NCBI GenBank assembly: GCA_025201765.1 | Contig: MU623432.1 | Coordinates: forward strand, 89,217-153,216 | Direction: 5' to 3' | From: Daldinia sp. FL1419 | Taxonomy: Eukaryota > Ascomycota > Sordariomycetes > Xylariales > Hypoxylaceae | DNA length: 64,000 bases | Shown here: positions 45,375 to 56,528 of the stretch, in pieces | How positions within the stretch are numbered: position 1 is the stretch's first letter | How the letters are laid out: each line of letters begins with the position of its first letter | Notes under the pieces: model-generated | Databases searched by the model: none | Seen by the model: only the letters and a program-made list of their open reading frames with translations | Told to the model about the DNA's origin: nothing | Made by a program: the position numbers and the translations under genes

Positions 45375-47626
45375 TTAATAATAGGGAGGATTTCCGTACC
45401 CGCCTCCCCATTGCTGTTGCCCGTAAGGAGGATATCCTTGTGGTGGCTGCGGGGCCCCGTATCCTTGATCGGGATAGGGCGGAGCTGGTTGTGATGAAGC
45501 GTAATACGAGGCGGCTTCGCCCTGAGGTGGTGCTCCGTACTGTTGATTCTGACCGTAGCCGTAGTGCTGCTGGCCGTAATCTTGCTGCGAGGGTTGGTGC
45601 GGCGAATAACCGTAACCCGGACTGGCGGCTGGGCGTCCTTGAGAATGAGAAGACGTTGGGCGGCTTGATCCGTAGCCTGATGCTGGACGTAGTGTATCCC
45701 CGGCACCCATAGCGTTTAGATCCCTCGTGGCACATTGGGACCAAAGAGAGCCTGAGGGTTTTCCGTGGCCCAGCTGCTCCATAAGTCCGCCGTCAAAGAT
45801 GCCACCGCCGTGGGAGTGGCCTTTCTGTCCCGATAAAATGTGATTCTTGCCATTCCGTACGGACTCAGAGCCCAGCACTCGGTTAAGGTCGTGACGGCGG
45901 GGGTGTTCGTCGGCCCACTTGCGTACGGTATTGAACATTTCACGCTGTATCTCGACACGCTCATCTCGGAGGGCCGGATGGTGGAAAGCGCGTAAGACGT
46001 CGTTAACGACTTCGTCCACCGGAACGCCAGGGTTATCCCAAGCGTAAAGAATTCTTCTGCGAGGTGTTAACGTGGTTGGAGAGAGAGTGAGAGAGAGAGA
46101 ACTTACGGAACGATGTATTGCAAGATTGTGGCGGCGATTCTACCGGCACACGGGTTGAGGACGTTTGTAAAATGGTCTTTGGAGAGCATAGAGTGAGTTG
46201 GGTCGGTGCAGTGAGGGTTCTTCCACGGTTCTAATTGCGAGTTGGCGCTGGCGCTGATGACACCAGAGGAACCGTCCTTGAGCACCTTTGTAACGGCGTT
46301 GATGATGGGCCTGACGAATGGAGCCAAAAGACCAAGGACGAATGCGGTAAGGGTTTCGCTGACGTGCTCGAGAAGGCTCTCCAAGCCTGGAATTTTAGCG
46401 ATGCCCCTGTTGATCGACTTTACAATCTTGTCACGGAATTCTAAGATGGGATAGATTTGTTTGGAAACCTTGACGGGGTCAAAATTCTCGCTCATTCCGG
46501 GGACTACGTTGGGATTGGCTCGCGTGCTTTGTTCGTTCCGCCTCTCTTGATCATCCGCCATTCTCTTGAGGTTGCGAGCTTCAGAGGCCATCCCACCTCC
46601 GATGCCAGGGAGCTGACCTACGAGAGAGATGAAATCGCCTGCGCCAAAGCTACCGCCGAATCCACGGGTGCCGCTGCCTCCAGCCGTCCCGGAAGACTGC
46701 TCAGAATTCTTCAACGCGATGTCGAGCTGGTCGACTTCGGATTGGGTAAAGTGGTCGTTGGCTTCTCCCAGCACGGAATGAAGAAAGTCGACGCCGCCAA
46801 AAGTACCCGTCACCAAGGGAAAAACTCTCTTGCCGCGCAGATTGATCTCGGAACCCGACCCGCAATGAGGAAAAACATCGTGATAGCCGAGCTCTCGAAG
46901 AGCTAACTCGCAGTAGTTGCTATGAGCGCTAAAGTCTTCCATGCAGTGAAGCGCCTGTCCCAAACATCTCAAGGCTTCGCAAAGGTCCTCTTCTTTCCCC
47001 TTGCCGTGGGAACCGTGGTAATAGAGCCTTCCATAGTGTACGCACCTCCCAAAGCTAAACCTAAGATAGCCAGCACTAGTTGCCCAATTTCCATGTTCGT
47101 TGGCTATATAATTCTTCATGCCGGTACGTGGATCGATCTCGGTCTCGATGGGAAGGACGGGTCCTCTCAACCTCTTGTCGAAAGTCCTGGCGTCTAGGCC
47201 GTCGGCGTACCCGAGGGGATTGTCGATGTGCTCTTCCGGACGGTAGACGCCGAGGCGTTCTTCCGTGACTTCAAACTCTTCGGTAGCGTAGCCATTGGCG
47301 AGGAAAGATAAGACCCATACCAGGACGCGAATGGTAGCGGCGTTGACACCTTTCAAACTTCCTACGTCGATGGCCTGGGAGTAATCGCGGAGCCAATTCC
47401 CAAAGTACGTACGCTGGACCATCAGGGTAGTCCATTTCTTTCCGTGGAGAAAGGCGATCGTCTTGAGCGTATCCTCGATATCACCGTGGCGCCAATTGTG
47501 ACCTTCTACCTGAGCGATGGAAGGAATGTTACCAGCACCAAAAGCAGCAGCCCTGCCGGGCATCGCGATCAAGATGACGGCGATGATAAGCAGAAGGCTG
47601 CCTGAGCCGAATCGGTATGAAGCCAT
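45375..47626 (-). CDS. het-c: Het-C family (heterokaryon incompatibility C) secreted protein, two exons
   Basis: Exons are 47626-46107 and 46056-45375 with a 50 bp intron (GTAAGT donor, TCGCAG acceptor), giving 733 aa. Residues 1-28 form a signal peptide (LLLIIAVILIAMPGRAAAFG). The Het-C domain fills the rest of exon 1: an N-terminal GNIPSIAQVEGHNWRHGDIE motif, QRTYFGNWLRDYSQAID, a zinc-hydrolase-like HCMEDFSAHSNYCELAL stretch and a glycine-rich loop near 320-345. Exon 2 continues RILYAWDNPGVPVDEVVNDV and ends in a long Gly/Tyr/Gln/Pro-rich tail, as known for Het-C. In Neurospora, het-c alleles control vegetative incompatibility, while the gene is conserved throughout filamentous fungi and is not always polymorphic. 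No pin-c/HET-domain partner lies next to it here. Confidence 0.92.
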
Positions 47627-48508
47627 GGCGTCCCCTTGACGGATGCTGAGATGAATGAGATGTGACGAGTTGTAATGGTGGCGGGGTAAATCTGAAGGTA
47701 CTTTTAAGAGTACACGCCGAGTGTACGATAAGATTACCTACATGTAGGTACTAAGCTAGGAGGTAGGTAGGTAGTTACCGGTGTAAGAATTACTTGGCAC
47801 GGCAGAAGCCGCTTAAGCCTTTTACTAACGTTATCGACGAAGTACGATGTACAAGAAAAGAGAGAAGAGGTGAGGGATGAATATGAGAAAATGAGAAATG
47901 AGAAAATGAGAAGACTCTACAGTGAGCTGAAAGAAACATCGCCTAGGAGCTAAGCCTTAAATTGCAACATTACCATACCTCAGGTCGCTTCATCATTCCG
48001 ACCCTTCCAATCAAGTTCTTGATAGTCCAAGCCGGCATTACCGCTACTACTTTGATGAAGTCATACTGACCGTTACTAGGTGGCTAGCTGATGTATTAGG
48101 TATGCACCGTAGTAAGCACGTGCATATAGGTTAAGCAGGTAGGTTAAGTAAATGTGACTCAACTTTTTAGCTGTTACTAAACATTAAAATAGTACCCAAA
48201 GTGCGCAAATGCAGCCCTATGCCCAAAGATGGTTAGTCTGCTTCCGGAGGCTCTTGGGACTTTTATACGCGAGATCTCATATCTCCTCGGGAATGACAAA
48301 TCCGTACGTTCGGCACTTGGATCCTTTTTTGTATCCAGATACGACGTATACAGACGTATGTATATAGACAGTCGCAAGTATGTTATGTGCCTCTATGTAG
48401 GCATAACCGGCGAAAGCTACATACACAAGGTTTCTCCACGAGGAAAAAACTGTGCCGGACGCCATTGTCATTTCGCATTGCCGCTTATACGATGGTCTAA
48501 CGAAGATT

Positions 48509-48566
48509 TTTTTTAAAAAAATTCATGTTTTATTTTTTTTTTTAATCTTTTTTTTTTTTTTTTTTG
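48509..48566. repeat. T-rich homopolymer tract
   Basis: Runs of 8 to about 20 T, with a short A run (TTTTTTTAAAAAAA), in intergenic sequence. It is a likely spot for assembly length error. Confidence 0.8.
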
Positions 48567-50578
48567 CTGGCACGTAAACTATCATAGAAGGGCTATAGAC
48601 GACGTCCTACAGGCTTTTCCGAATACGAACCCCTTTTATTCCCGAACGTGCTAGACAGGATCACTTGGCGGCGATACTTTATGTCGGCGAGGCGAATCTT
48701 GTACCTGTTTTAACTAATAAATAGGATTTGTATTAGTGTCGTCCCACGTAGAACAGAAGTTAAAGGCTATTGCAATGTCAACTGAATACTCATGGTGTAG
48801 ACTATTGGCGGTTCGCCGCCCGGTGTCTAGAGCCCGCCAGAGCACATCAGTGCTGAGCGTGTAGATCATTCCTAGCCAGAAGAAAATTTTATTTTTGCCA
48901 GAGCTTGATCAATTTCATTTGGACGAATAGGCGAGAATTTACAGGCTCGCGTACCGAGACAAGCCTTTAGGAGGTCAGCTACACTTTTAAATTAAGCAAT
49001 CCTAACCTACTGCAGGCCAGAACAAGTAAATGTCAACGAATAAATCTTACCAAATGTAAAAAACTCTGGGGATCAAGCGATGGTGACGCAAAAGGAAAAG
49101 GATAACTAGCTGCGGGGAATGACACACGCGGTTCCTTAGCGATCTACTCGTCCTGGGTCGTTATTGGCTGAGGGCGTTGAGGCTCTCGGTGGAGACTAGT
49201 TGATATACCGATAGCTATAGGTTCAAGGCTGTCACATTTTAGTTCTTCTGATGGTGTAGCGGTGGCCCGCCGTTTCGGTAACGAGCAATGTAGAGCCTCC
49301 GCAGGACGCATAAGCCTCGTGAGAAGCCTCCAGCCCCTACGCCCTTACGCCGTCAACCCGAAAAGGGTATAAGTAGTTACCAATTCGGGCCGGGGCTTGC
49401 GCCCAGGTAGTAGCCAGAACCTGAACAGACCACGATCACGACGTCGTATCAATTCAGCTGTATAAAATGGCGGTGGCCTCGGCCTCGCAGTTCAGTTCCG
49501 CCTTGCACGACAATGGCTTCAACCGGTACCCTCCGGCGTGTTGGCTTCGAGGCGAGGCTCCCAAAACGATGTGCGTCGCATGCGGATATCTTCTAACATA
49601 CCTTTTACCACGAACGCGAACAGAGCTGCAGGGGTGATCGCGCCATTATGCGACTGTGTAACCACACCACAAGTTACTAGATGCCGCCATTCCTTCTATC
49701 CTTGAGCGGTGCCTGACATATGTCCGAGTGCTGAAGTGAGATGATTTCCTGTAAGACAGTCTGGCGGATGCGGTTGGTTTGATCCTGGTGCCGCGTAATT
49801 ATAATTTCACCGCCTCGGGTTGGTTGTGTGGTCAACTCTACGCGAGACATCGAAAATACATCGTACGAGCGGGCACCGATGACGAAGATGACGTGAAGTT
49901 AGCCCTATGAGGAACGGCGGCACAGCTGGGGTAGTTTCCAGAAGGTCGGTATCGGTGAGATAGCTTTGAGCCCCTGATACGCCTCGCCGAGTCGCGTTAC
50001 CGCACTTGGTCGTCCTACCGAAAAGCACTGCGCCTGTCCTGAGCGAATCCGCAATTTCCTAGTCGGGACCTGGAGATTCTTTCAGTAGCAGACTCTGTTT
50101 CGGTTATTTGACAAGACCAAAACCGGCGAGTAAAAAGGCGGGAAGCTTAAGCGAAGGTCTGTATTGCTCAGCATAGATGTCCTTTGGACGCAAGAGTCAC
50201 AGCTGGCGGCAATATGACAAGCTGACTTTCCCCATCTATTCAACTTGCACAGCCCTACGAGGCAGGCCGCTCCGGTGGGTCGAGCTAAGGAGAATCTGCC
50301 GTCTTGGATTGCTCGGAAAGATGCGTCTCACGGCGGTCATTCCCCCTTGTGATTATTCTGTCAGCACGAGTAATTCTGGCGGCCCGTCTATTCTACTAAG
50401 CACCCTTCTTAGAATTGACCCACATTCAGCGTGCCAGCCACGAACAAACGGAAATGGCTTAAAGAGGAAATATCGAATATCAATTTACGCGGAGGCGGTG
50501 CGCGCGAGACTTGGAGAGACGTTGGAAATATATAAGAAACGGTCTGGCAGAAGTTTGACCAGACAAAAGTTCAAATAC

Positions 50579-50617
50579 AACAACAGCAACAACAACAATA
50601 ACAACAACAACAATTTG
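50579..50617. repeat. AAC trinucleotide microsatellite
   Basis: An imperfect (AAC)n tract of about 12 units located about 60 bp upstream of the flavoprotein start, hence probably in its 5' untranslated leader. Confidence 0.85.
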
Positions 50618-50675
50618 GACACTTGCCTCGACGCTTTAGTCTGCCCCAACTTGAAGACGTATTATAGATTTTATC

Positions 50676-52036
50676 ATGACTCTCACTCTCTGGAAGGATA
50701 TCTCTCCTATGGGCCAGCCACTTCGGCAGCCGTCCAGCAAGTCTCCACACATTCTAATTATCGGTGGTGGCGTTACCGGGTTAATATCGTGAGTGGATAA
50801 CCCTTCTATTACCGGAAGGAGTCGCTAATTCTGAGGTCCCAAGAGCTTGGGTACTGTTGGATAAAGGATACCGCGTCACTATCGTCAGTAGCGCCTGGGT
50901 GAACGACGAGCAGCGTCTGACATCACAGATTGCGGGGGCCCTGTGGGAATTTCCGCCGGCCGTATGCGGCCAGCACACAGACAAGATCTCTCTAGCTCAC
51001 TCCAAGCATTGGTCCATGACGGCGTACCACATATGGGACGGAATTGCGTCCATCCCGGCCCTAAGCGAAGCATCCGGCGTACGTATGATGCCATCAGACT
51101 TCTTCTTTCCGGAACTGGTAGAGAGCGATAAGGCCCAGGTCTCCAAGATGACCGAGATTATGGCTAGCGGTGTGAGGGGGTTTTACCGAGGAGCCGACAT
51201 TATCGACGAGCGAGGAATTGACCCGTCGTACGGTGCCGTGGACGCCTACGAACTTTTGGCGCCGGTGATAGACACTGATAAGGCCATGGTGTGGCTAACG
51301 GAGCTCGTGGAGAGCAAAGGAGCCCATCTGGTCACGGATACTATCAGAGACGACTTAGTTGAGATAGAAGACGTGCTGCGGGATCGATTCGAAGCTGACG
51401 CCATCGTCAACTGCACTGGCCTCCAGGCTCAAGAGCTCGCTGGAGACGATAGTGTATACCCCATTAGGGGTGGCCTTATCCGTGTGATCAACGACGGGGT
51501 AGATTTCCCGAAAGTAGATGCCGCCCTGACTATCACGGCAGATGCGGCTCATTCCGCCAACGAGATAATCTTCCTCGTGCCCAGGAACGATAATATTTTG
51601 TGTAAGCTCTTAGCGCCCCTATCTATCTATGCAGTCACTAACTTGGGCAGTGATTGGCGGTATAACCGAGCCGCACGAGTGGAACTTGGACCTCACTCTT
51701 GATACGCCCATAATCCGTAGGATGCGAGAGAGATGCGAAAAGTTCCTTCCCGGCTTAGAAAATGCGAGGGTAGACCCCGAATACCCTTTTGCCCAGGGCT
51801 TACGACCTTTTAGAGGTCAGAACGTCAGGGTCGAGCGGGAACTCCGCAGGACGGGTAGCCGTATCGTCCATTCCTATGGACACGGCGGCGCGGGTTGGAG
51901 TTTGTCATTCGGCTGTGCACGAGACGTTGCGACGCTTGTCGACGAGGCCATCGAGGGGCTTCCAGCTCGACCCATGAGCGAGACGGTATTCGAACGAAAA
52001 GCAGCGGGATTTCAAAGGCCGAAGCCGAGGCGCTGA
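50676..52036 (+). CDS. D-amino-acid-oxidase-type FAD oxidoreductase, three exons
   Basis: Exons are 50676-50788, 50844-51601 and 51651-52036, with introns of 55 bp (GTGAGT) and 49 bp (GTAAGC, CTAAC branch), giving 418 aa. The Rossmann FAD-binding motif HILIIGGGVTGLI (G30, G32, G35) spans the first intron junction, which continues ISAWVLLDKGYRVTIV. The C-terminal exon contains IVHSYGHGGAGWSLSFGCA, close to the D-amino-acid oxidase signature (Ser where His/Asn/Ala is usual), and GGITEPHEW at its start. By family it oxidises a D-amino acid or related secondary amine using O2, giving H2O2. There is no PTS1 (the end is KPRR), so peroxisomal targeting is not evident. At 418 aa it is longer than classical DAO (about 350). 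The precise substrate is unknown. Confidence 0.88.
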
Positions 52037-52457
52037 AGCAAATCATTTTCCTGTCATTCTCGGCGTTGATATTATAAACTGGGGCATGAAGAGTATAGGC
52101 GCAGGCCGGAGTATATTCCATACATAGACATTCTTACCATATTCTATTTGTATGTATACATAAGATCGATAACATTTCGTTATAGTCTAGCGGTGACCTC
52201 TTATCATCTGACCACCATAGAGACAGAAGCGTGAAAATGTCTTGCAGAGACTACTGACACGGGTAGGGCTGATGGGCTCCGAACCGGCGGGCATACCTAC
52301 CAAAGCACCTCAGCAAATGCGTTGACGGGCTGCAAGGCTGTACCATCATGTTTTCTAAAGAGGTAGGTATTAGCTGCGTCGCACGTAAGCTGGCCGCATT
52401 CTGACCGCAAAAAAGGGGGGTCACACGGAAGGAAAACACCCTTTTCACGTGACCAAA

Positions 52458-52823
52458 ATGAGACGTCGGGACATTCCCAACCTATGGGCGACAGGGAATC
52501 TTTTTAAGATGGGAACAAAACGCGTACAGCTACTTGGCGTTTCGATTCTAATTTGGATATGTCTTGGTACTGACGAAGTGGGTGAGACGGATCAACTTTA
52601 CAGTAAGCTTTGCGGTGGAAATGTCTGTCTCCTAGGTTCGGTGCTAGATATAAAGAAGCCGACCACGAAGGTTGAGGCGGACAAGCATTTTAGAAAGCTC
52701 TATTTGAATAATTGGTCTAACCGAGGCAAACTGGACGGTTGTAGTTCTGTGAGCGACGAGAGGAAAAGGCCGATGGTAGCGCGGATAAGGAGTGATCCCC
52801 GTGGACTCGCATTTATTCGCTAA
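52458..52823 (+). CDS. Hypothetical ORF, 121 aa, weak
   Basis: An open frame from an ATG preceded by CAAA, with an internal hydrophobic segment and a basic C-terminal third. No domain, signal or neighbour supports it. Kept only because it is the longest ATG frame in this gap; it may be chance. Confidence 0.2.
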   Translation: MRRRDIPNLWATGNLFKMGTKRVQLLGVSILIWICLGTDEVGETDQLYSKLCGGNVCLLGSVLDIKKPTTKVEADKHFRKLYLNNWSNRGKLDGCSSVSDERKRPMVARIRSDPRGLAFIR

Positions 52824-53836
52824 TCGAACAGAAATTGTCCCTACGTACCTGCCTAGGCAGGTAGCGAACTAGGTTGTTTCTTTTATTACAATCTCCATAG
52901 GGTCAGTAAGAACTCTGAAATTTAACATGGGCACGGGTGTGCTATGTCACAATTATCGCGTCCGGGTTCGGCCCTAGAAAGATCTGAGACGAAACCCACC
53001 TCCCGGTACTTACGGAACTGGAGAACCTATCCCCGCTGTTAATCCCGCCTCGAGAGAGATTAAAATAGCGGGCTGGTAGCACGCTAGGCCATTATCGCAG
53101 TAGTGTAATCCAATTCCCCATCCCTCTGCGTCATTCTGCCTGTCTGCCGGGGGCGTTCCCCAGGCACCTCACCGCCCGCCAGAATTATGCGGTACTGCAT
53201 GTACATAGTACAATACATAGAGTTCCAAGTTTTACCTCTGTGAAGCACGACTCAAACGCCATATCAGAGTTAATATGCTTAGGCCGTGTACAGAACTCTA
53301 CAAAACAAAGGCGACGTGGCTCGTTTTATAAACAGATTTCCTTTTCTTTCTCCATTGGCTTATTTACGCCTGTTTTCACTGTTTTCAACACAAGTTACCA
53401 GGATATAATGTGAGGCTTGTTTTAATATTGTCTAACCTAGGTAGTTAGGTACCTATGTATTAAACTATGGAAAAGGTATAATATTACCGAGTCGCTCTCG
53501 AAAGTCGAACGATACCTACTCCAGGGCTAACCCAAAGTAAGGCTGTTGCAGTACTCGGGCTTGGTGGGTACGATGCGTAAATCCGAAAGCCACTAATAAT
53601 GGATAGAGCTCTTAGCCGCCTAGCCATATGCAGAGTTAAGGCGAAACTCCGCTAAACCATAAACCGGAAATACATCCCCTAGTGTTTTAGTTCAGTGTTT
53701 AGATGCAAACTTATAAGGGCGAGCCATCGAGGACAATAACCTGGCCCGACGTTTTAATTTCTGGACCTTTGTCAACCTCCTTTTCCAATTTTCAAACGCC
53801 AATTGCACCTCTTCAATTACCATCTCAAATTACAAG

Positions 53837-53890
53837 ATGATATCGATACAACGTCTCGCCAATATGACCGGTACTCTCGATTGTCTTTGA
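53837..53890 (+). promoter_or_regulatory. 17-codon upstream ORF in the Siw14-like leader
   Basis: ATG at 53837 and in-frame TGA at 53888-53890, ending 135 bases before the main ATG at 54026. If the transcript starts upstream of it (unknown), it could reduce translation of the phosphatase. Confidence 0.35.
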
Positions 53891-54025
53891 TCAGGCGTCT
53901 GCCGGACCGGACGACACCCTTACACCATCCAGACACCAGTTCTCCACGATTCTACTTCTAATTTCCTGGCGCCTACGGAGGAAACCGACTACATACGCTT
54001 CTCATATACGAAATACACCAGAAAT

Positions 54026-54775
54026 ATGTTGCTCCAGGATTGCGGCGAGGACATAAAGTCCCTGAAAGATCTCAAGGACGTGCCCTACTACGAAGAAAAA
54101 TCCGGGTCACTTCACATTAGACCAGAATCTCCCGAAGTCGTTCTTCAGGAAGCGTATATTTCTGCCAAGGATATAGCCGTTGAGCGGCCGTTACTACATC
54201 CTAGTGCCCCACCCGTAAACTTCGCCGTGGTTCTTCCCGGCTTATACCGAAGCGGCTATCCCAAGACCGCTGATTATCCGTTCATGCAGACCCTCGGGCT
54301 CAAGACTATCGTCACTCTGGTCGGACATGATCTCCCCGACGGTTATCAGCAGTTTATCCAAGAGAACCGAATCAAGCACGAAATATTTGACATGGCCGGC
54401 ACGAAGAAGGCTGAAATACCCATCAAGACCATGCAGTCCATCCTCTCTATCGTCAGCAACCGGAAAAATTATCCTCTGCTCATACACTGCAACCAGGGGA
54501 AGCACCGAACCGGATGCGTCGTTGGAATCCTTCGCAAGATAAACGAATGGGATACTACCAGCATCATTCGAGAATACAGCAAGTTTGCGGAGCCCAAGAT
54601 CAGAGAGACAGACGTCAAGTACATCACCAACTTTAAGATGGCCGATACCCGAGTCGTACCGAGACTAACTGGGTTGACCGTTCGAACGTTTTACGGCACG
54701 GTCATGCTAGCATCTTTTACTTTGTCTGTTTGGATATATTCGGGTGTCAAGTTTCTAATGCTCACGACTACGTAA
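54026..54775 (+). CDS. SIW14: Siw14-type tyrosine/inositol-pyrophosphate phosphatase with C-terminal membrane segment
   Basis: Single exon, 249 aa. The catalytic loop reads HCNQGKHRTGC (H154, C155, R161 region), the CX5R signature of the Siw14/plant-fungal atypical dual-specificity phosphatase group. The preceding NFAVVLPGLYRSGYP and LGLKTIVTLV blocks are characteristic of the same family. Yeast Siw14 removes the 5-beta phosphate from inositol pyrophosphates. The last 35 residues contain a hydrophobic helix (FYGTVMLASFTLSVWIY) followed by a very short tail, which suggests a C-terminal (tail) anchor in the ER or another membrane. I do not recall this from yeast Siw14. The start is the first ATG in frame; a short uORF precedes it. 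Confidence 0.88.
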   Translation: MLLQDCGEDIKSLKDLKDVPYYEEKSGSLHIRPESPEVVLQEAYISAKDIAVERPLLHPSAPPVNFAVVLPGLYRSGYPKTADYPFMQTLGLKTIVTLVGHDLPDGYQQFIQENRIKHEIFDMAGTKKAEIPIKTMQSILSIVSNRKNYPLLIHCNQGKHRTGCVVGILRKINEWDTTSIIREYSKFAEPKIRETDVKYITNFKMADTRVVPRLTGLTVRTFYGTVMLASFTLSVWIYSGVKFLMLTTT

Positions 54776-55185
54776 CTATCACTGATACCCATACGCATGC
54801 CCGGAATCGGGGGAGGATCAAAGTGTCAGCAGGTTTGATGACTAGCGAATCTAGTAGAGCTAGAATGTCTTATCGGGGAGAGTAGACTTGGCATATAAGC
54901 CGCATCACATGGCGTCGGAAAACAAACTGGCATTTTTGCAGGTTAACGATAGAGGGACGGGTGGTCGGTTTAGGAGACGATCAAGAGCTGAGGTGTCTCC
55001 CGGCGTTCTATATAGGGTTGGTTCCGACGGACAACTCCGTCGCATCTTTGATTTATTGTGCGATAATTTAGTCAAGGTGATTCTGGTATATAGAAGTGGA
55101 TACGCCCGGATGCGACTTTTTCTAGCGCATTTAATATACAGGCAATACATAGGTAGACTCTTCGACTCTTCCTATAAGATCAAGA
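54776..55185. other. Convergent 3' spacer
   Basis: About 410 bp between convergent genes. The plus frame 54888-55193 has no support. Confidence 0.55.
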
Positions 55186-55653
55186 CTAATTAACCCATCG
55201 CGGGTTATCTCTTCTCTCCTCCTTTTCCCTTTCGCGATCGCCTGTGCCGTATACCCACCCTGCAGCAAGAGCGTTGGCAATTCCTATACCGACAGCAGAG
55301 CCCCTAACTAACCCCCTGGCAGAAAAGCGATTCATAAACGTGCTAGGCCGCCTTCTCATGGCGAGTAGGGCATACGTACCGCTGGCGGCAGCGGTAATTC
55401 CGGCGCTATCGATTTTGAACCCTTGAAGATTTGCGTAGCTGGAGAAAAACAATATTGGCACGAAAAGCATGGGTCGGGCTTGTAGCGGGCGAAAGTGTAG
55501 AGCAGTTATCAAGGTAGCGAGACCCGTGGGTGCAAATGGGGAATCTGCCACGACAGTTAACTAAAGGCGCCTGAGTGGCTACCAAGGGAAATACGTACTT
55601 CCCCATGCTTCGAGGCGCGATCTCAAGGATTTGGAAGGTTCTAACGTCGCCAT
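55186..55653 (-). CDS. Aim19-like small mitochondrial membrane protein, two exons
   Basis: Exons are 55653-55599 and 55544-55186 with a 54 bp intron (GTACGT donor, GGCAG acceptor), giving 137 aa. The N-terminus is short and amphipathic-looking (MATLEPSKSLRSRLEAWG). Three or four hydrophobic stretches follow: FAPTGLATLITALHF, RPMLFVPILFFSSYA, AGITAAASGTYALLAMRRRP and VGIGIANALAAGWVYG. Pattern and size resemble the fungal Aim19 family (altered inheritance of mitochondria), a small inner-membrane protein of unknown biochemical role. This is recognition from memory, so the name is tentative. The gene is divergent from the Hlj1-type J-protein. Confidence 0.68.
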
Positions 55654-56528
55654 GGTTTAGAAATCGTATGTGAAGGCCAATACGGCGCTAAGCATTTCAC
55701 GTATTCATGAGGGTTGGACCACAAGTTTAGGTGTTATAAAGGCCTCGCAAATCGGATTGAAAATCTTCCGGAGCAAAGCCTCATACCTATCGATGACGAT
55801 AATGAGGCTCTTTAGATGTCAACGAATATGATTTCATTGGATAGCGTCTCGGTAGTGGGGCAATTAGGCGAGGCACATTACATAGGTAGGTAAGTACCTG
55901 TGCTTCTATCTGCCAGATATTTTACAAGTGGTGACAACTTTGTAGGTTAGATGATAATTCCAAGGTAAGCTACTTGACCAAAATAGAATTGAGCATTACC
56001 AATGCAATTCAAGCTGAAAAGAGAGTTATAAAGAAATTTCAAATTGGGTTGGATATATCGTTCATTATCCCTGTCGGCAGCTATCAAATATGGATCACCA
56101 GCCACAGCAATGTCGTCAGGTGGTCTAGACCATTTGAAGCCACATATACGCTAAGGCTATCAGTAGAAGTTTTGACCTATCAATTGTTTTAGGTAACCTT
56201 CCATTAGTTAGAGAGCCCTGGACTTTGGAACTTGACATTTTGCGAGTTCCCGGCTCCCATTCGAAGCCTCGATATTTTAATCCGACGACAACCTCGGCCG
56301 CCTGCGTTCCTTCAACTTGGTCAAGTTTCGCCTTTTGGATCTTGTATTTCAACTGCTTCTATTCGCCTTTCGGTAGCATTATCCGACCGACATTCGACAT
56401 TCGACATTCGACATTCGACATTCGACATTCGACATTCGACGTTCGATATTCGATATTCGATATTCGGCATTTGTATCTCTGTCCGACTCCGAATAGCAAA
56501 CGCTTCGTTGAGACTGCTCATCGCTCTC
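55654..56528. other. Divergent promoter region with a 7-bp minisatellite
   Basis: An 875 bp stretch between the divergent Aim19-like and Hlj1-like genes. Near its right end it holds the tandem repeat annotated at 56388-56471. Open frames through 56232-56528 are produced by the repeat, which has no stop in some frames. Confidence 0.6.
56388..56471. repeat. Heptamer minisatellite, about 12 units
   Basis: Seven perfect copies of CGACATT (56388-56436) are followed by five variants (CGACGTT, three CGATATT, CGGCATT). The array ends 57 bases before the J-protein ATG, so it is likely transcribed in its 5' leader or lies in the core promoter. Confidence 0.92.

Larger units (their letters stand above)
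47627..50675. other. 3.0 kb gene-poor stretch
   Basis: It holds a homopolymer-rich T tract (48509-48566), the leader/promoter of the flavoprotein gene and an AAC-repeat. A 56-codon ATG-initiated plus-strand frame at 49467-49637 has GC-rich third positions at its start and a C...C-x-x-C pattern (PPACWLRGE, CVACGY), but no other support. Other open frames (48229-48516, 49807-50028, 50177-50800) are antisense to each other, lack an ATG or run through repeats. Confidence 0.5.
52037..54025. other. 2.0 kb intergenic stretch
   Basis: One ATG-initiated frame (52458-52823, 121 codons) has no recognisable domain; it contains a short hydrophobic stretch (VQLLGVSILIWICLG) and is listed separately. The rest is AT-rich, with GGTAGGTA/CCTAGG words at about 52846-52870 and 53440-53460. 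The last 250 bp form the phosphatase leader, including a 17-codon uORF. Confidence 0.5.

Noticed and set aside
45275..45744. Long plus-strand open frames antisense to the Het-C tail
   Set aside because: They are shadows of the Gly/Tyr/Gln-rich repeat coding on the minus strand and have no motifs of their own.
49467..49637. 56-codon plus frame with Cys pairs
   Set aside because: Too short and unsupported to call. It may be a chance frame; mentioned in the gap entry.
50177..50800. 207-codon plus-strand frame with an Asn run
   Set aside because: The Asn run is the AAC microsatellite. The frame overlaps the real exon 1 of the flavoprotein in another frame and lacks a domain.
56388..56471. Regular short repeats considered as a CRISPR array
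   Set aside because: Units are 7 bp, contiguous and without spacers, and the genome is eukaryotic. It is a minisatellite.
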